55,990 bases of DNA, from the IMG/VR virus record IMGVR_UViG_3300030116_005147, positions 1 through 55,990 of that record; one strand, 5' to 3'. Positions 10,190-17,551 of the stretch are shown one piece after another; positions within the stretch are counted from its first letter, which is position 1; each line of letters starts with the position of its first letter. A program made the position numbers and the translations under genes. The notes beneath the pieces are model-generated. The model was not told where the DNA came from. It saw only the letters and a program-made list of their open reading frames with translations, and did not search any database. The DNA comes from a virus.

Positions 10190-10540
10190 ATGGCGACAAT
10201 TGTAAAGCAAGAATTCTCTGAGTCAGACGATGGCAGACCAATCAAAGTGGCAGATTCAAACACCACTATTCACCAAACACAAGCGGGTACTGGTGATAAC
10301 AACTTCGACGAAATTTGGGCTTGGGCGACGAATACCTCAACTGCCGGGGTAGAATTGACTATCCTCTGGGGAGGCACAACAGACCCTGATGATAAAATCA
10401 TTGTGACCATTCCTCCTAAATCAGGTTTAACGCAGATTATTCCGGGCCTGGTTCTTCAAGGCGGGGACGACTTTTTGGCTGTGGCAGCCACCACCAATGT
10501 TATTAATATTGTTGGCTTTGTAAACAAGTTGACAGCCTAA
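10190..10540 (+). CDS. Small beta-sandwich virion protein (116 aa)
   Basis: Product is acidic and beta-rich with pattern EIWAWATNTSTAGVELTILWGG in the first half and VTIPPKSGLTQIIPGLVL in the second. The layout (a companion-values strand, a polar 'zero-point' loop, then a hydrophobic strand) resembles the two proteins at 24472 and 25321, so these three may share a fold. The gene overlaps the next by one base (TAATG). Likely a fibre- or capsid-associated domain; precise function unknown. Confidence 0.55.
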   Translation: MATIVKQEFSESDDGRPIKVADSNTTIHQTQAGTGDNNFDEIWAWATNTSTAGVELTILWGGTTDPDDKIIVTIPPKSGLTQIIPGLVLQGGDDFLAVAATTNVINIVGFVNKLTA

Positions 10541-11391
10541 TGCCTCGTAGAACGCGAACAATCGGTCAAACGTCAGATGACCACCAGCCCAAGAGAGGCG
10601 GGTGGGTCGATGTCTGCCGTCTGAACTTCAAAGACTTGCCGAACCAAACCATGACCAAGAACCAAGAGAACGTGGTTGGCGGTCATACGTTTTGGATGAA
10701 TGATATTTGGGATACGGGTAACAATGCCAGTTGCGCTATCGTCAACGGCACAGGGTTGGTATGCAACTTCAGCAACGCCTCGGCGTCTAACAAGCATTCT
10801 AACTTTCTCTTCAAGGGAACAGGTATTCCGAAGTTAGAAAGCGGCGGCTGGCCTTGTTTCCGTATCGCCATGGTGGTGAACAGCATCACGTTCCGTAGCA
10901 ATTTGGACGCTGTAAAGTTGGTGGCGACAGGGCATCCTTGGGAGGACACGCAACGAATCCCGATGGTCAAAGCCACTTATAGGCGTGAAAACTCATCCAA
11001 CAACGAGTATCACCTGGCTCACCGAACAGGCGGACCATACGCAACAGGCAGCAACACTAATAGCAGTGATGTTGCGAGCGGCGAACCAAGCACATTGTGC
11101 ATGCAGTTGTTTATGCGTCCAGAAGCAGGGCGGTGGGAGTTCTCAATCATTGAGGGCGCTACAGTCATTCCCCACACACCCCATGACTCATCATTCACCA
11201 ACATCGCGTTTGGTAGAGATTACCGGTCTGTCTTGGCCTCGACCAATGAAGGCTATTGGGATGGAGATAGCAATACCGGGCCGTACCTTGGTCCTTCGCT
11301 GTTGGCCCGTTTCAGTGGGGGCACGACAGAGGCTTGCACTATTACTCATTTCTTAGTCCAGAAATACGTTGGAGGTAACGATGTCCGATAG
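10540..11391 (+). CDS. Putative receptor-binding / lectin-like virion protein (283 aa)
   Basis: It starts in a TAATG overlap with the previous gene. The N-terminal 35 residues are basic (MPRRTRTIGQTSDDHQPKRGG). The remainder is a Trp-, Asn- and Gly-rich beta domain with segments such as GRWEFSIIEG and YLGPSLLARF that look like a concanavalin-type jelly roll. It is the last gene of the fibre cluster before lysis, a usual place for an adhesin. No enzyme motif is visible. The adhesin role is inference. Confidence 0.55.
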   Translation: MPRRTRTIGQTSDDHQPKRGGWVDVCRLNFKDLPNQTMTKNQENVVGGHTFWMNDIWDTGNNASCAIVNGTGLVCNFSNASASNKHSNFLFKGTGIPKLESGGWPCFRIAMVVNSITFRSNLDAVKLVATGHPWEDTQRIPMVKATYRRENSSNNEYHLAHRTGGPYATGSNTNSSDVASGEPSTLCMQLFMRPEAGRWEFSIIEGATVIPHTPHDSSFTNIAFGRDYRSVLASTNEGYWDGDSNTGPYLGPSLLARFSGGTTEACTITHFLVQKYVGGNDVR

Positions 11392-11602
11392 TGCTGATGT
11401 TTGTTACGCCATCGACTGTTACCCTCAGTTGGTCGATCCCTACGACGAACAAACAGGTGAAGATATCGAAGGCTTAGGTCCAGGCAAGATTGTTGTGTTA
11501 TGGGTCCCTGACTCTCGTCGAGATGATATCGATCGCAACGATGACATGCGGCGTTTGGTCACCGGGAAGATTGATGCAATCATCACAGCCGCTGGAGGTT
11601 AG
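11381..11602 (+). CDS. Small acidic hypothetical protein (73 aa)
   Basis: The start is ATG 11381, preceded by GGAGGT and overlapping the last codons of the upstream gene. An upstream in-frame start at 11369 lacks a comparable ribosome binding site. The product is acidic (many Asp/Glu in the first 55 residues) with a central beta-like stretch (GPGKIVVLWVPDS). No family is recognised. It leads directly into the lysis cassette (2 bases before the next ATG). Confidence 0.6.
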   Translation: MSDSADVCYAIDCYPQLVDPYDEQTGEDIEGLGPGKIVVLWVPDSRRDDIDRNDDMRRLVTGKIDAIITAAGG

Positions 11603-11604
11603 CC

Positions 11605-11856
11605 ATGCCGCAAGACCAGATCAAAGACTTGTGGAAGGTTACCAACGGTATCCGCACAGACCTTAATGAGATCAAAATCTGTCTTGCACGGCTTGATGAG
11701 AAAGCGTCTGCGCGTGAAACCCAGTTTGCTGTACAGGCCCATCGAATGGACAAGATGGAAGCCAAGCTACAGAAACTTGATTTAAAGGTTGCCGCAGCCA
11801 TGGGCATGGTTGCGCTTATCTCCTATGGTCTTCAACTTCTGGCACCTGCAATATGA
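11605..11856 (+). CDS. Putative XhlA-like holin accessory protein (83 aa)
   Basis: Residues about 5-62 form an amphipathic coiled coil (IKDLWKVTNGIRTDLNEIK and following), ending in one C-terminal membrane segment of about 18 residues (MGMVALISYGLQLLAPAI). That architecture, and the position directly upstream of a cell-wall enzyme, match the XhlA-type haemolysin/holin group. The stop overlaps the start of the next gene (ATGA). Function is inferred from topology and context. Confidence 0.6.
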   Translation: MPQDQIKDLWKVTNGIRTDLNEIKICLARLDEKASARETQFAVQAHRMDKMEAKLQKLDLKVAAAMGMVALISYGLQLLAPAI

Positions 11857-12440
11857 GCTATCTTCCCCCAGTTTTGCGTGCAGTACACGCACTCAACTAT
11901 GAAGTGTTTGATGGTGCTGCCGATTACGACCTAAACATTGTCGGCGTTCGTAACGAAATAAGTCACCGCAAACCTGACCTGTACGCAGATGATTTGTATG
12001 TTTACTGGAAGCAGTCGGGCACTTGGCGCTGCTTCAATGCCGCGATGACCACCACCCCTGGTGAGTATTACCTTGTCCACCCAATGCGCCCGTCGCAGGG
12101 CTGTGCGATTATGGCTCCCGGTCAGTACCGTGGCGCTTACAAACGTGGGCTACACAAAGGCAAGCAAGCTCTGCGGCAGCACAAAAAGGTCAACTACTAC
12201 AGAGACAATGACCGTGACCGAGAACTCGATTTAGACCCCGCAACGCTTCAAAGTGGTATTGCATATTTGAATATCCATCGTGGAGGCACCAGCGATCGGG
12301 TGGGTCGTTGGTCAGCAGGATGCCAAGTGCTGCACCCAAAAGACATGGACTTTCTGGTAGAGTTGGCAGACAAGCAAATCGCAGTCAACGGCTGGGAGAG
12401 CTTTACTTATACGCTTTTGACAGAGGACCAACTCAAATGA
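11853..12440 (+). CDS. Putative YkuD-like cell-wall enzyme, candidate endolysin (195 aa)
   Basis: Near the C-terminus, His142 is followed by Ser154-Ala-Gly-Cys157, in the order His...Ser-x-Gly-Cys that marks the catalytic site of L,D-transpeptidase/YkuD-fold enzymes (HRGGTSDRVGRWSAGCQVL). The roughly 140 residues before it contain paired His and Tyr residues but no muramidase or amidase motif. It lies directly after a holin-like gene with ATGA coupling and before three more small membrane or charged genes, which is where an endolysin is expected. I infer that the fold is used here to cut rather than link peptidoglycan. No signal peptide is seen. Confidence 0.6.
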   Translation: MSYLPPVLRAVHALNYEVFDGAADYDLNIVGVRNEISHRKPDLYADDLYVYWKQSGTWRCFNAAMTTTPGEYYLVHPMRPSQGCAIMAPGQYRGAYKRGLHKGKQALRQHKKVNYYRDNDRDRELDLDPATLQSGIAYLNIHRGGTSDRVGRWSAGCQVLHPKDMDFLVELADKQIAVNGWESFTYTLLTEDQLK

Positions 12441-12784
12441 CTACAGCTAAGAAGACTGCAAAGAAGACTACAAAGAAAGCACCTGCCAAAAGAGCGGCTC
12501 GTAAGGCGAAGCGCAAGCTTGCCGTTCAGCGCCTTGGGCTTTTACTCAAGGCTGCCTGTGAACTGGCAAACGACTTAATGCCTGATGCCAGCGGTGCAGA
12601 CAAGAAAGCCTGGGTAGTTTCTTTGCTCAACAAGAAGATTGATATTCCTATTTTAAACGAGGACCAGGAAGAGGTTGTATTCGACCTCATGGTCGATATC
12701 ACTTGCGACCTAATGTTTGGTCGATACAAGACAGATAGCTATAAAGCACAAGAAGAGCTAACTGCTCTATTGGAAAGAAAGTAA
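12437..12784 (+). CDS. Lys-rich N-terminus small protein, lysis region (115 aa)
   Basis: ATG 12437 overlaps the preceding stop (ATGA) and is preferred over a longer upstream start. Residues 1-30 are a histone-H1-like run of Lys, Ala and Thr (TTKKAPAKRAARKAKRK). Residues 31-115 are a mixed helical domain (AWVVSLLNKKIDIPILNEDQ). It is followed by a protein with a strongly acidic tail, so the two could pair by charge. No family is recognised with confidence; a lysis-associated role is inferred from position only. Confidence 0.55.
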   Translation: MTTAKKTAKKTTKKAPAKRAARKAKRKLAVQRLGLLLKAACELANDLMPDASGADKKAWVVSLLNKKIDIPILNEDQEEVVFDLMVDITCDLMFGRYKTDSYKAQEELTALLERK

Positions 12785-13032
12785 TGGACAGCGATATAAC
12801 AAAGAAAGTGATTGCAGCAGGCACTGCTGCGGTTGCCGCATTTATTTTTGGTGAGGCTCAGATTCTTGATATGGACGAGCGTATCTTGGCTTTGGAGGAA
12901 GCTTGTCTTCCTGCCGATGAAGAAGCTATTGACGAGCCAAAAGAAGAAGAGCAAAGTGAAGAGGAAGCTGCTGCTTCTAAAGAACCCGAAGAAGAAGAGC
13001 CCGAAGAAGAGGGCGAACTAGAAGAGGAGTAA
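12784..13032 (+). CDS. Small membrane protein with acidic tail (82 aa)
   Basis: An N-terminal membrane segment lies at about residues 8-24 (VIAAGTAAVAAFIFGEA), followed by a tail that is nearly all Glu, Asp, Ala and Pro from about residue 45 to the end. Starts in a TAATG overlap. Fits a small holin-type or anti-holin-type membrane protein with a cytoplasmic charged tail, but no specific family was recognised. Confidence 0.5.
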   Translation: MDSDITKKVIAAGTAAVAAFIFGEAQILDMDERILALEEACLPADEEAIDEPKEEEQSEEEAAASKEPEEEEPEEEGELEEE

Positions 13033-13036
13033 GCCA

Positions 13037-13387
13037 ATGGATCCGTCAATGCTAATGGAACACATTGACGCGATCGGGCTCATCCCGTTGCTCATCTGGC
13101 AGTCGCTGCGTATGGAGAAGAAACTCGATACTCAGGCTGAGCAGATGGCTGCTCAGCGAAAAGACAACGAGGAGAGAAACCTCGACATGGTCAAGGGCTG
13201 GGAGAAACAACTCGTGGCTCTGGTCAACAAGTACGAAGAGCGCGAGGACGAGATTCGTACCCGCTATGATCAAGTGATTGCCACGTACAACAACGAGCGC
13301 GATCGCATGTTTCGAGACTTCGATCGAAAACTCGATGACGTGGTCCGCTTCGTTGGAAGCCGAAACACGACCTTCTACAACGAGTAG
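13037..13387 (+). CDS. Putative BhlA/UviB-like holin (116 aa)
   Basis: An N-terminal hydrophobic segment (about 8-23, IDAIGLIPLLIWQSL) precedes a long charged coiled coil (about 26-105, rich in Glu, Arg, Lys). This single-span-plus-coil layout resembles bacteriocin-type holins. The ribosome binding site is weak (AAGCCA upstream). It is the last rightward gene. A leftward gene ends 4 bases beyond, with no visible terminator between them. Confidence 0.5.
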   Translation: MDPSMLMEHIDAIGLIPLLIWQSLRMEKKLDTQAEQMAAQRKDNEERNLDMVKGWEKQLVALVNKYEEREDEIRTRYDQVIATYNNERDRMFRDFDRKLDDVVRFVGSRNTTFYNE

Positions 13388-13391
13388 GGCC

Positions 13392-14402
13392 TTACCGCGT
13401 AGATGCTAATATCCACCCCTCCACGGGCTGTGGAGATATCGTACTGGTTATAAACACAGAGCATGCCGCCTCTGATATGTTCTCCATAAACGTAGATAGC
13501 GTCTTAGCATCCCAGGCTACGTGATCAATAACCAAAGCATCTATCGCAGGTAGCTGAACCAAGAGTCTACACGCTTGAGTCAGTTGCTTTACGCTTTCTG
13601 ATTTCGGTTTGAGCTTGAGAAGTCGATCGTCTACTCGTTGCTTCAACAACTCATACACAATGTGCATCATGTGGTTTTGACATTTCTTGTTTAGGGACAG
13701 TCTTCTCTTAGCTTCCTCTGTCTGCGCGTAAGCGCCTTGGCACACCTCGTATATAGCTGAGTTCTCTACACACGTTTGAAGGGTGCTCCACGCCTTCTCC
13801 TTGCTTGGCAGCGTCATAAGAGTCTCTTTGGTGCCAAGCATCCGAAGCACGTAACTAAGCGCCTCCAGCGGCTGTTTGTTGCTCTTTGCTTGGGCAGCTT
13901 TGATTGCTTCTACTAACAGACCGACCCTGGCTGCTTTGATGAACTCGCCCTTAAGTTCGGCTATTGTTTTCTCTGGGGGCACGATACCGTCAAAGAGAGA
14001 CAAGACCATCGACGCTTCTTGTATTGCGTGCTCTAAGTTGTCTTGTTCTTCTTCCAAGTGGTTTAGTATGTCGATGAGGTTGTCAGAAGATATTTGTTTT
14101 CCAATCAACCTTTCTTTGATGACGCGAAGAACTTCCTCATCGCCTTGTTTGATGAACAGGTATGTCGGCATTTCAGGCAGGTAGTTGTGTATAAGAAATC
14201 TTTTATACTCTTCGCGATCGTTTATTCTGTCAATCAAATCAGTGGCGTAGAACACTTTGTCTACAGATAGCGTCTGTAGGAACTGCTCTATGCGCGTTGT
14301 CTTTCCTGTGTTGTTATTTCCTACCAGGCATAGCTTTATTTGCTTCTTCGTAAAGCTTTCGCACTGCTGCTCGGTAGGGAGGAGATGGTTGGGTTTTTCC
14401 AT
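13392..14402 (-). CDS. P-loop ATPase of unknown role (336 aa)
   Basis: A Walker A motif (GNNNTGKT) lies at residues 28-35, directly after a beta strand (IKLCLVG). Near the C-terminus a hydrophobic strand ending in Asp (AIDALVIDHVAW) could be Walker B, followed by a sensor-like strand (CSVFITSTI). The long helical middle (about 100-270) has no match I know. ATG 14402 follows GGTGGCGAT, and its first 89 bases overlap the end of the upstream HTH gene in another frame. No later in-frame start precedes the P-loop. It is the last gene of the leftward replication operon. A role in regulation, packaging or defence evasion cannot be chosen from sequence. Confidence 0.65.
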   Translation of the reverse strand: MEKPNHLLPTEQQCESFTKKQIKLCLVGNNNTGKTTRIEQFLQTLSVDKVFYATDLIDRINDREEYKRFLIHNYLPEMPTYLFIKQGDEEVLRVIKERLIGKQISSDNLIDILNHLEEEQDNLEHAIQEASMVLSLFDGIVPPEKTIAELKGEFIKAARVGLLVEAIKAAQAKSNKQPLEALSYVLRMLGTKETLMTLPSKEKAWSTLQTCVENSAIYEVCQGAYAQTEEAKRRLSLNKKCQNHMMHIVYELLKQRVDDRLLKLKPKSESVKQLTQACRLLVQLPAIDALVIDHVAWDAKTLSTFMENISEAACSVFITSTISPQPVEGWILASTR

Positions 14403-14538
14403 ATCGCCACCGTCTAATGCTGTTTATAGATGGAGGGACATTGCCGGGTAGAAAATCAGACAACCGAGAAGCAATCATGCCGTCGGTGTATCCGTTGTCT
14501 CGCAGTTCTTGTATTATTTCTTTTATGGATGTACCCAT
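14314..14538 (-). CDS. Small helix-turn-helix DNA-binding protein, candidate regulator (74 aa)
   Basis: Residues about 5-60 form three helices with the pattern GYTDGMIASRL, then PSINSIRRWRYGKTQPSPPYRAAV, the shape of a Xre/MerR-like HTH with a basic recognition helix. The start ATG lies inside a GTACCCATGTGAGCCT operator half-palindrome, and a second, overlapping operator (14542-14557) lies just upstream. It is therefore the obvious candidate for the protein that binds these sites and controls its own synthesis. Its 3' end overlaps the next gene by 89 bases. Binding is inferred, not shown. Confidence 0.65.
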   Translation of the reverse strand: MGTSIKEIIQELRDNGYTDGMIASRLSDFLPGNVPPSINSIRRWRYGKTQPSPPYRAAVRKLYEEANKAMPGRK

Positions 14539-14557
14539 GTGAGCCTCACCTGAGTAC
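14531..14557. promoter_or_regulatory. Double operator-like palindrome over HTH gene start
   Basis: Two 16-bp sites of the GTACYCA-NN-TGRGTAC family overlap by five bases: 14531-14546 (GTACCCATGTGAGCCT, good left half) and 14542-14557 (AGCCTCACCTGAGTAC, good right half). They cover the ribosome binding site and start codon of the leftward HTH gene, right after the resolvase stop. The arrangement suggests autoregulation. Confidence 0.6.
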
Positions 14558-14558
14558 C

Positions 14559-15044
14559 TTAGCGAGATCTTCGCCAGCGGTCAATGCCCTGTTTCCTAAA
14601 GTAATAAGCGCCAATGCCTATCGCATCCCACGCATCGTGCGTAGCGTTGCTTGCTATGTTGCTTTTCTCTTTGTCTGTCAAGCGCGACCGTAATCTCTTA
14701 CGTGATATTTCTTTAGGTACTTGCCCTTTCCATTCAGCGGGCTTGTAGCCTTTTAGCTTAGCGCCTTTGAATCGCCAGACAAAAGCACCGAGTACGCCTG
14801 TCAACTCCAGCAGGTCATCTGCGTTAGTCGTCTTGTCTCGATACACTTGCATCTGCTCGCACACCAGAACCGAAATGTCTGGTGAGATTTTAACGGCTTC
14901 TACCATCTTGACCCACGCAGCAGGACCACGCGCACCCCCTCGGGCACGGGCTGTCCATGCCCGAAGGAGTCTTCCGTCAGCAGTCCAAAGCGCACAACCG
15001 CACTTTCGCAGTCCAGGGTCAATGCTTAGTACGGTTCCCAACAT
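14559..15044 (-). CDS. RuvC-like Holliday junction resolvase (161 aa)
   Basis: The N-terminus has the RNase H-fold motif SIDPG with Asp9. Glu63 follows a strand (VLVCEQMQVY), and a C-terminal acidic pair lies in HDAWDAIGIGAYY (Asp137, Asp140). These are the acidic positions expected of RuvC-type nucleases. The gene overlaps the 3' end of the DNA polymerase gene by 19 bases and is co-oriented with it. Probable role: resolving branched replication or recombination intermediates before packaging. Confidence 0.8.
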   Translation of the reverse strand: MLGTVLSIDPGLRKCGCALWTADGRLLRAWTARARGGARGPAAWVKMVEAVKISPDISVLVCEQMQVYRDKTTNADDLLELTGVLGAFVWRFKGAKLKGYKPAEWKGQVPKEISRKRLRSRLTDKEKSNIASNATHDAWDAIGIGAYYFRKQGIDRWRRSR

Positions 15045-16936
15045 AGTAGTTTGCCCTCCTCGTCTCTGGATTCTTCTGCTCCCTTGTACCAGCGGCGCAT
15101 TGCAGCAGGTTCTGCGTCAATCTTGACATCGGGGATGTAGACTTTCATGGCCTCGACCATGACTTCAGCGAGTCTATCTGCGGCTGCGGTCCGTTCTTCG
15201 ATGCTCTCAGGCACCTCGACGAGAAGCTCATCGTGAATAAAAGCAACAGGACGGCAACCAAACAGCGGGCTTTCTTCTCGGACATAGCACTCCTTCATTA
15301 CTTCCCAGATAGCGTGTTTAGCTCCGTCGGCAGCTAATCCTTGGAAGAACGTATTACAACCAGCGCAATAGTTTGTGCCTCCTCTCAACCTGCCAGAGCG
15401 TAGTTGCTCTACCGTGAAGTCGTTACCCATTTGGCTAAGGGCTGCTACGTGTCGAAAGAACTCCTGCATCTCAGGCCACGTATCAATCCACTGATACTTA
15501 AGTTCTACTGCTCGGTCTTCCGAGATGTCTACGTTGTATCCTGCCTTAGCAAACGATACGAAAGAAGCAGCGCCCATGCCGCCGGGGAACCCGAAGTTAA
15601 GAGCTTTGGATAGCTGCCTTGCTTCTTTGACTTTCTCGTCTCCCTCTTTTCTTTTGGTCTTGGCGTCTTCGTATGACATTCCTAAGAGGTTGGCTGCCAT
15701 AGCAAGGTGCAGGTCCATTCCGTTGTTGATGGCGTTGGCCATCTCAGACCAACCGAACAGGTCCAAGCAAGCTTGAGACAAAGCACAAAGCTCCAGTGTC
15801 GAGTAGTCGCAGGCTACGAAGACCGTCCCTTCTCGGGGCACGTATGCTTCTCGGATACCACCCATCCTCGGTACGTTCTGGATGTTGGGTCTGTAGCTAC
15901 TGGTGCGTCCAGACTCCTTTAAGAGATCGTAGGATGGATTGAGAGGCACCTGTGTCCCTTGCTTGAGCACGGGGATGTACGTAGTCAGGAGCTTTTCAGC
16001 GTTGGTGTTTGACCCGTACTCCACGAGCAGGGGGTCACCGCTATGTCGCAGTGTCTCTCTCGACGTAGAGATCCTACCAGTCTCGGTCATGGGAGGACGC
16101 TTGCCTTGCTTACCGTATGCTCGACGCACCCTCTCCTTAATCGCCGCCATGTTCTTAGATGTTTTACGTTCTCCTTTGACAGTCTTGATTCGGGTGAGCC
16201 CTGCACTTTGAAGGTCTGCTTGTAGCTTCTCCACCTTGGGCTTGAGCACAGCTTCCAGCTTAGCAACTTGCTCTCCGTCGGTGCGAATGCCCCAGACTGA
16301 AATCAAGTGAAGACCCCACGCTGCTCGCATCTGCTCGTCTTCGTTGGTGACCCCGTCCGGTCCTGCGTACATTCTGCCTTCACATTGGAATGGCTGTGCT
16401 TGGGATTGGTACACTTTGTAGGTCCACTTGGAATCGTCCATAGCGTACGCGGCAGCAGCAGGCGGCCAAGAAGCCAGAGGCACTCCGTCCAACTCGTTAT
16501 ACCTAAGTCGCCAAGCGTCGTCTCCTTTCTTGGATTCGCTAAGGTCTACCCTGAACCTATTGTTTACAAGAGTAGCTAAGGAGAACGAAGGGCGTTGTTT
16601 CTTATTTACATAGTCGTAAGTCAAGCGACCTTGCGCCAAGAAGAGAAGCTTCTCTCTAACCTGCGTGTCCTTAATCCTGCCCTGCTCTATGGCGTTGAAG
16701 ATCAAGGGCAACAAAGAGCCATCCTCCGCTGCCAGAACTGCAAGGTCAAAGCTCACGTTGTGCCCTACCAGAATCAACCCGCTGTCCGATAGCGCGTGCC
16801 TGGCCCACATGACTGCGTCTTTTCGCAACATCAAGTCTTCCGTCTCTCCGTCGTAGGTAGAAAGACAGACCAACCTGGGCGCGAGACAGCCCGGTTTAAT
16901 GAGATGTGTTTCTGTATCAAATGCTATTACTTTCAT
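15026..16936 (-). CDS. polA-like: Family A DNA polymerase with 3'-5' exonuclease (636 aa)
   Basis: The N-terminal exonuclease domain shows FDTET (Asp7, Glu9) and GHNVSFDLAVL. The polymerase domain has motif A as DYSTLELCALSQ, motif B as RQLSKALNFGFPGG and motif C as FIHDELLVEVP. The motif B residue equivalent to E. coli Phe762 is Phe (K-A-L-N-F). In motif A the usual Gln-Ile is Thr-Leu and the following Arg is Cys. At 636 residues it lacks a 5'-3' nuclease domain, as is usual in phages. ATG 16936 has a clear GGAGG. It follows a terminator-like hairpin downstream of the SSB-like gene and overlaps the resolvase. Probable phage replicase. Confidence 0.92.
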   Translation of the reverse strand: MKVIAFDTETHLIKPGCLAPRLVCLSTYDGETEDLMLRKDAVMWARHALSDSGLILVGHNVSFDLAVLAAEDGSLLPLIFNAIEQGRIKDTQVREKLLFLAQGRLTYDYVNKKQRPSFSLATLVNNRFRVDLSESKKGDDAWRLRYNELDGVPLASWPPAAAAYAMDDSKWTYKVYQSQAQPFQCEGRMYAGPDGVTNEDEQMRAAWGLHLISVWGIRTDGEQVAKLEAVLKPKVEKLQADLQSAGLTRIKTVKGERKTSKNMAAIKERVRRAYGKQGKRPPMTETGRISTSRETLRHSGDPLLVEYGSNTNAEKLLTTYIPVLKQGTQVPLNPSYDLLKESGRTSSYRPNIQNVPRMGGIREAYVPREGTVFVACDYSTLELCALSQACLDLFGWSEMANAINNGMDLHLAMAANLLGMSYEDAKTKRKEGDEKVKEARQLSKALNFGFPGGMGAASFVSFAKAGYNVDISEDRAVELKYQWIDTWPEMQEFFRHVAALSQMGNDFTVEQLRSGRLRGGTNYCAGCNTFFQGLAADGAKHAIWEVMKECYVREESPLFGCRPVAFIHDELLVEVPESIEERTAAADRLAEVMVEAMKVYIPDVKIDAEPAAMRRWYKGAEESRDEEGKLLCWEPY

Positions 16937-16949
16937 ATTTCCTCCAGAG

Positions 16950-16984
16950 AAAACCCCCCACCAGCGGGGAACACTGATGGGGGG
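16950..16984 (-). terminator. Intrinsic terminator / attenuator before polymerase gene
   Basis: On the minus strand CCCCCCA pairs with TGGGGGG around a loop that contains a second short GC stem, followed by TTTTCTC. The structure lies between the SSB-like gene and the polymerase ribosome binding site. It may end most transcription of the abundant SSB-like protein and let a fraction pass on to the polymerase. Confidence 0.65.
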
Positions 16985-17010
16985 CAGACGAAACTTGAGT
17001 TTTCCCTACC

Positions 17011-17457
17011 TTAGTTGTCGTCTTCTCCCTGTAGTGCAGACCAAAAATGCTTTGAGAAAACCCCTCCTCTCTTGGTCTGTACTTCCTCCACTTGGCAATT
17101 CACTTTTCTACCTGAGACTAAGTCGCCTGGACCGTCTACAAGTTCTTGCATGAACTCTGCATCTACCTCATCTTCGTCTGCGCCTGTGACCGCAACAGCG
17201 AACTTCTTAATATCTGCAAGAGCCATCTGAGGATAGTCGCCTCCCAGCTTAACTACCCAACTGGCACGGGTGCCTGGTCGAATGTCTTCGTTGTTGGATT
17301 CCATAACAGTGGATTCCACTACGAAGAAAGTGCGGTTACCGACAGTAGACTCGGTGAGCTTACAACGCTCGATGGTCAACAGGTGCTGCCCCTCGGGGAG
17401 ATACACACCTTTCTGCTCGGTTGCCTTTACGTTTCCGATTCCTGCAAAAATACTCAT
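17011..17457 (-). CDS. Putative single-stranded DNA-binding protein (148 aa)
   Basis: The product is a beta-rich domain (GVYLPEGQHLLTIERCKL, then RTFFVVESTV, then ASWVVKLGG) compatible with an OB fold. It ends in a short acidic tail (LQGEDDN), a common SSB feature for partner binding. It lies between helicase and polymerase genes with its own promoter-operator upstream and a terminator downstream, as expected for a highly expressed SSB. No exact family was recognised, so the function rests on fold pattern, tail and context. Confidence 0.6.
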   Translation of the reverse strand: MSIFAGIGNVKATEQKGVYLPEGQHLLTIERCKLTESTVGNRTFFVVESTVMESNNEDIRPGTRASWVVKLGGDYPQMALADIKKFAVAVTGADEDEVDAEFMQELVDGPGDLVSGRKVNCQVEEVQTKRGGVFSKHFWSALQGEDDN

Positions 17458-17496
17458 TGTCTTTTCCTTTTCTTGATTTTGTTTTTGTTTTTTAGA

Positions 17497-17512
17497 GTAC
17501 CCACCTGAGTAC
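17497..17512. promoter_or_regulatory. Operator-like palindrome upstream of SSB-like gene
   Basis: GTACCCACCTGAGTAC is an imperfect 16-bp palindrome of the same family as sites at 14531, 20965, 36194 and 36243. It lies about 40 bases before the start codon and just downstream of a candidate minus-strand extended -10 element, so a bound protein would block early transcription. Confidence 0.6.
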
Positions 17513-17520
17513 TCCCTGAC

Positions 17521-17549
17521 TCTATAACAGCAAGCACACCATGTGCAAG
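17521..17549 (-). promoter_or_regulatory. Candidate sigma70-type promoter for SSB-like gene
   Basis: Minus strand: an extended -10 TG-T-TATAGA (TATAGA at 17526-17521), with a weak -35 TTGCAC about 16 bases upstream. The expected start falls near 17513, right at the operator palindrome. Read by eye only. Confidence 0.4.
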
Positions 17550-17551
17550 CT

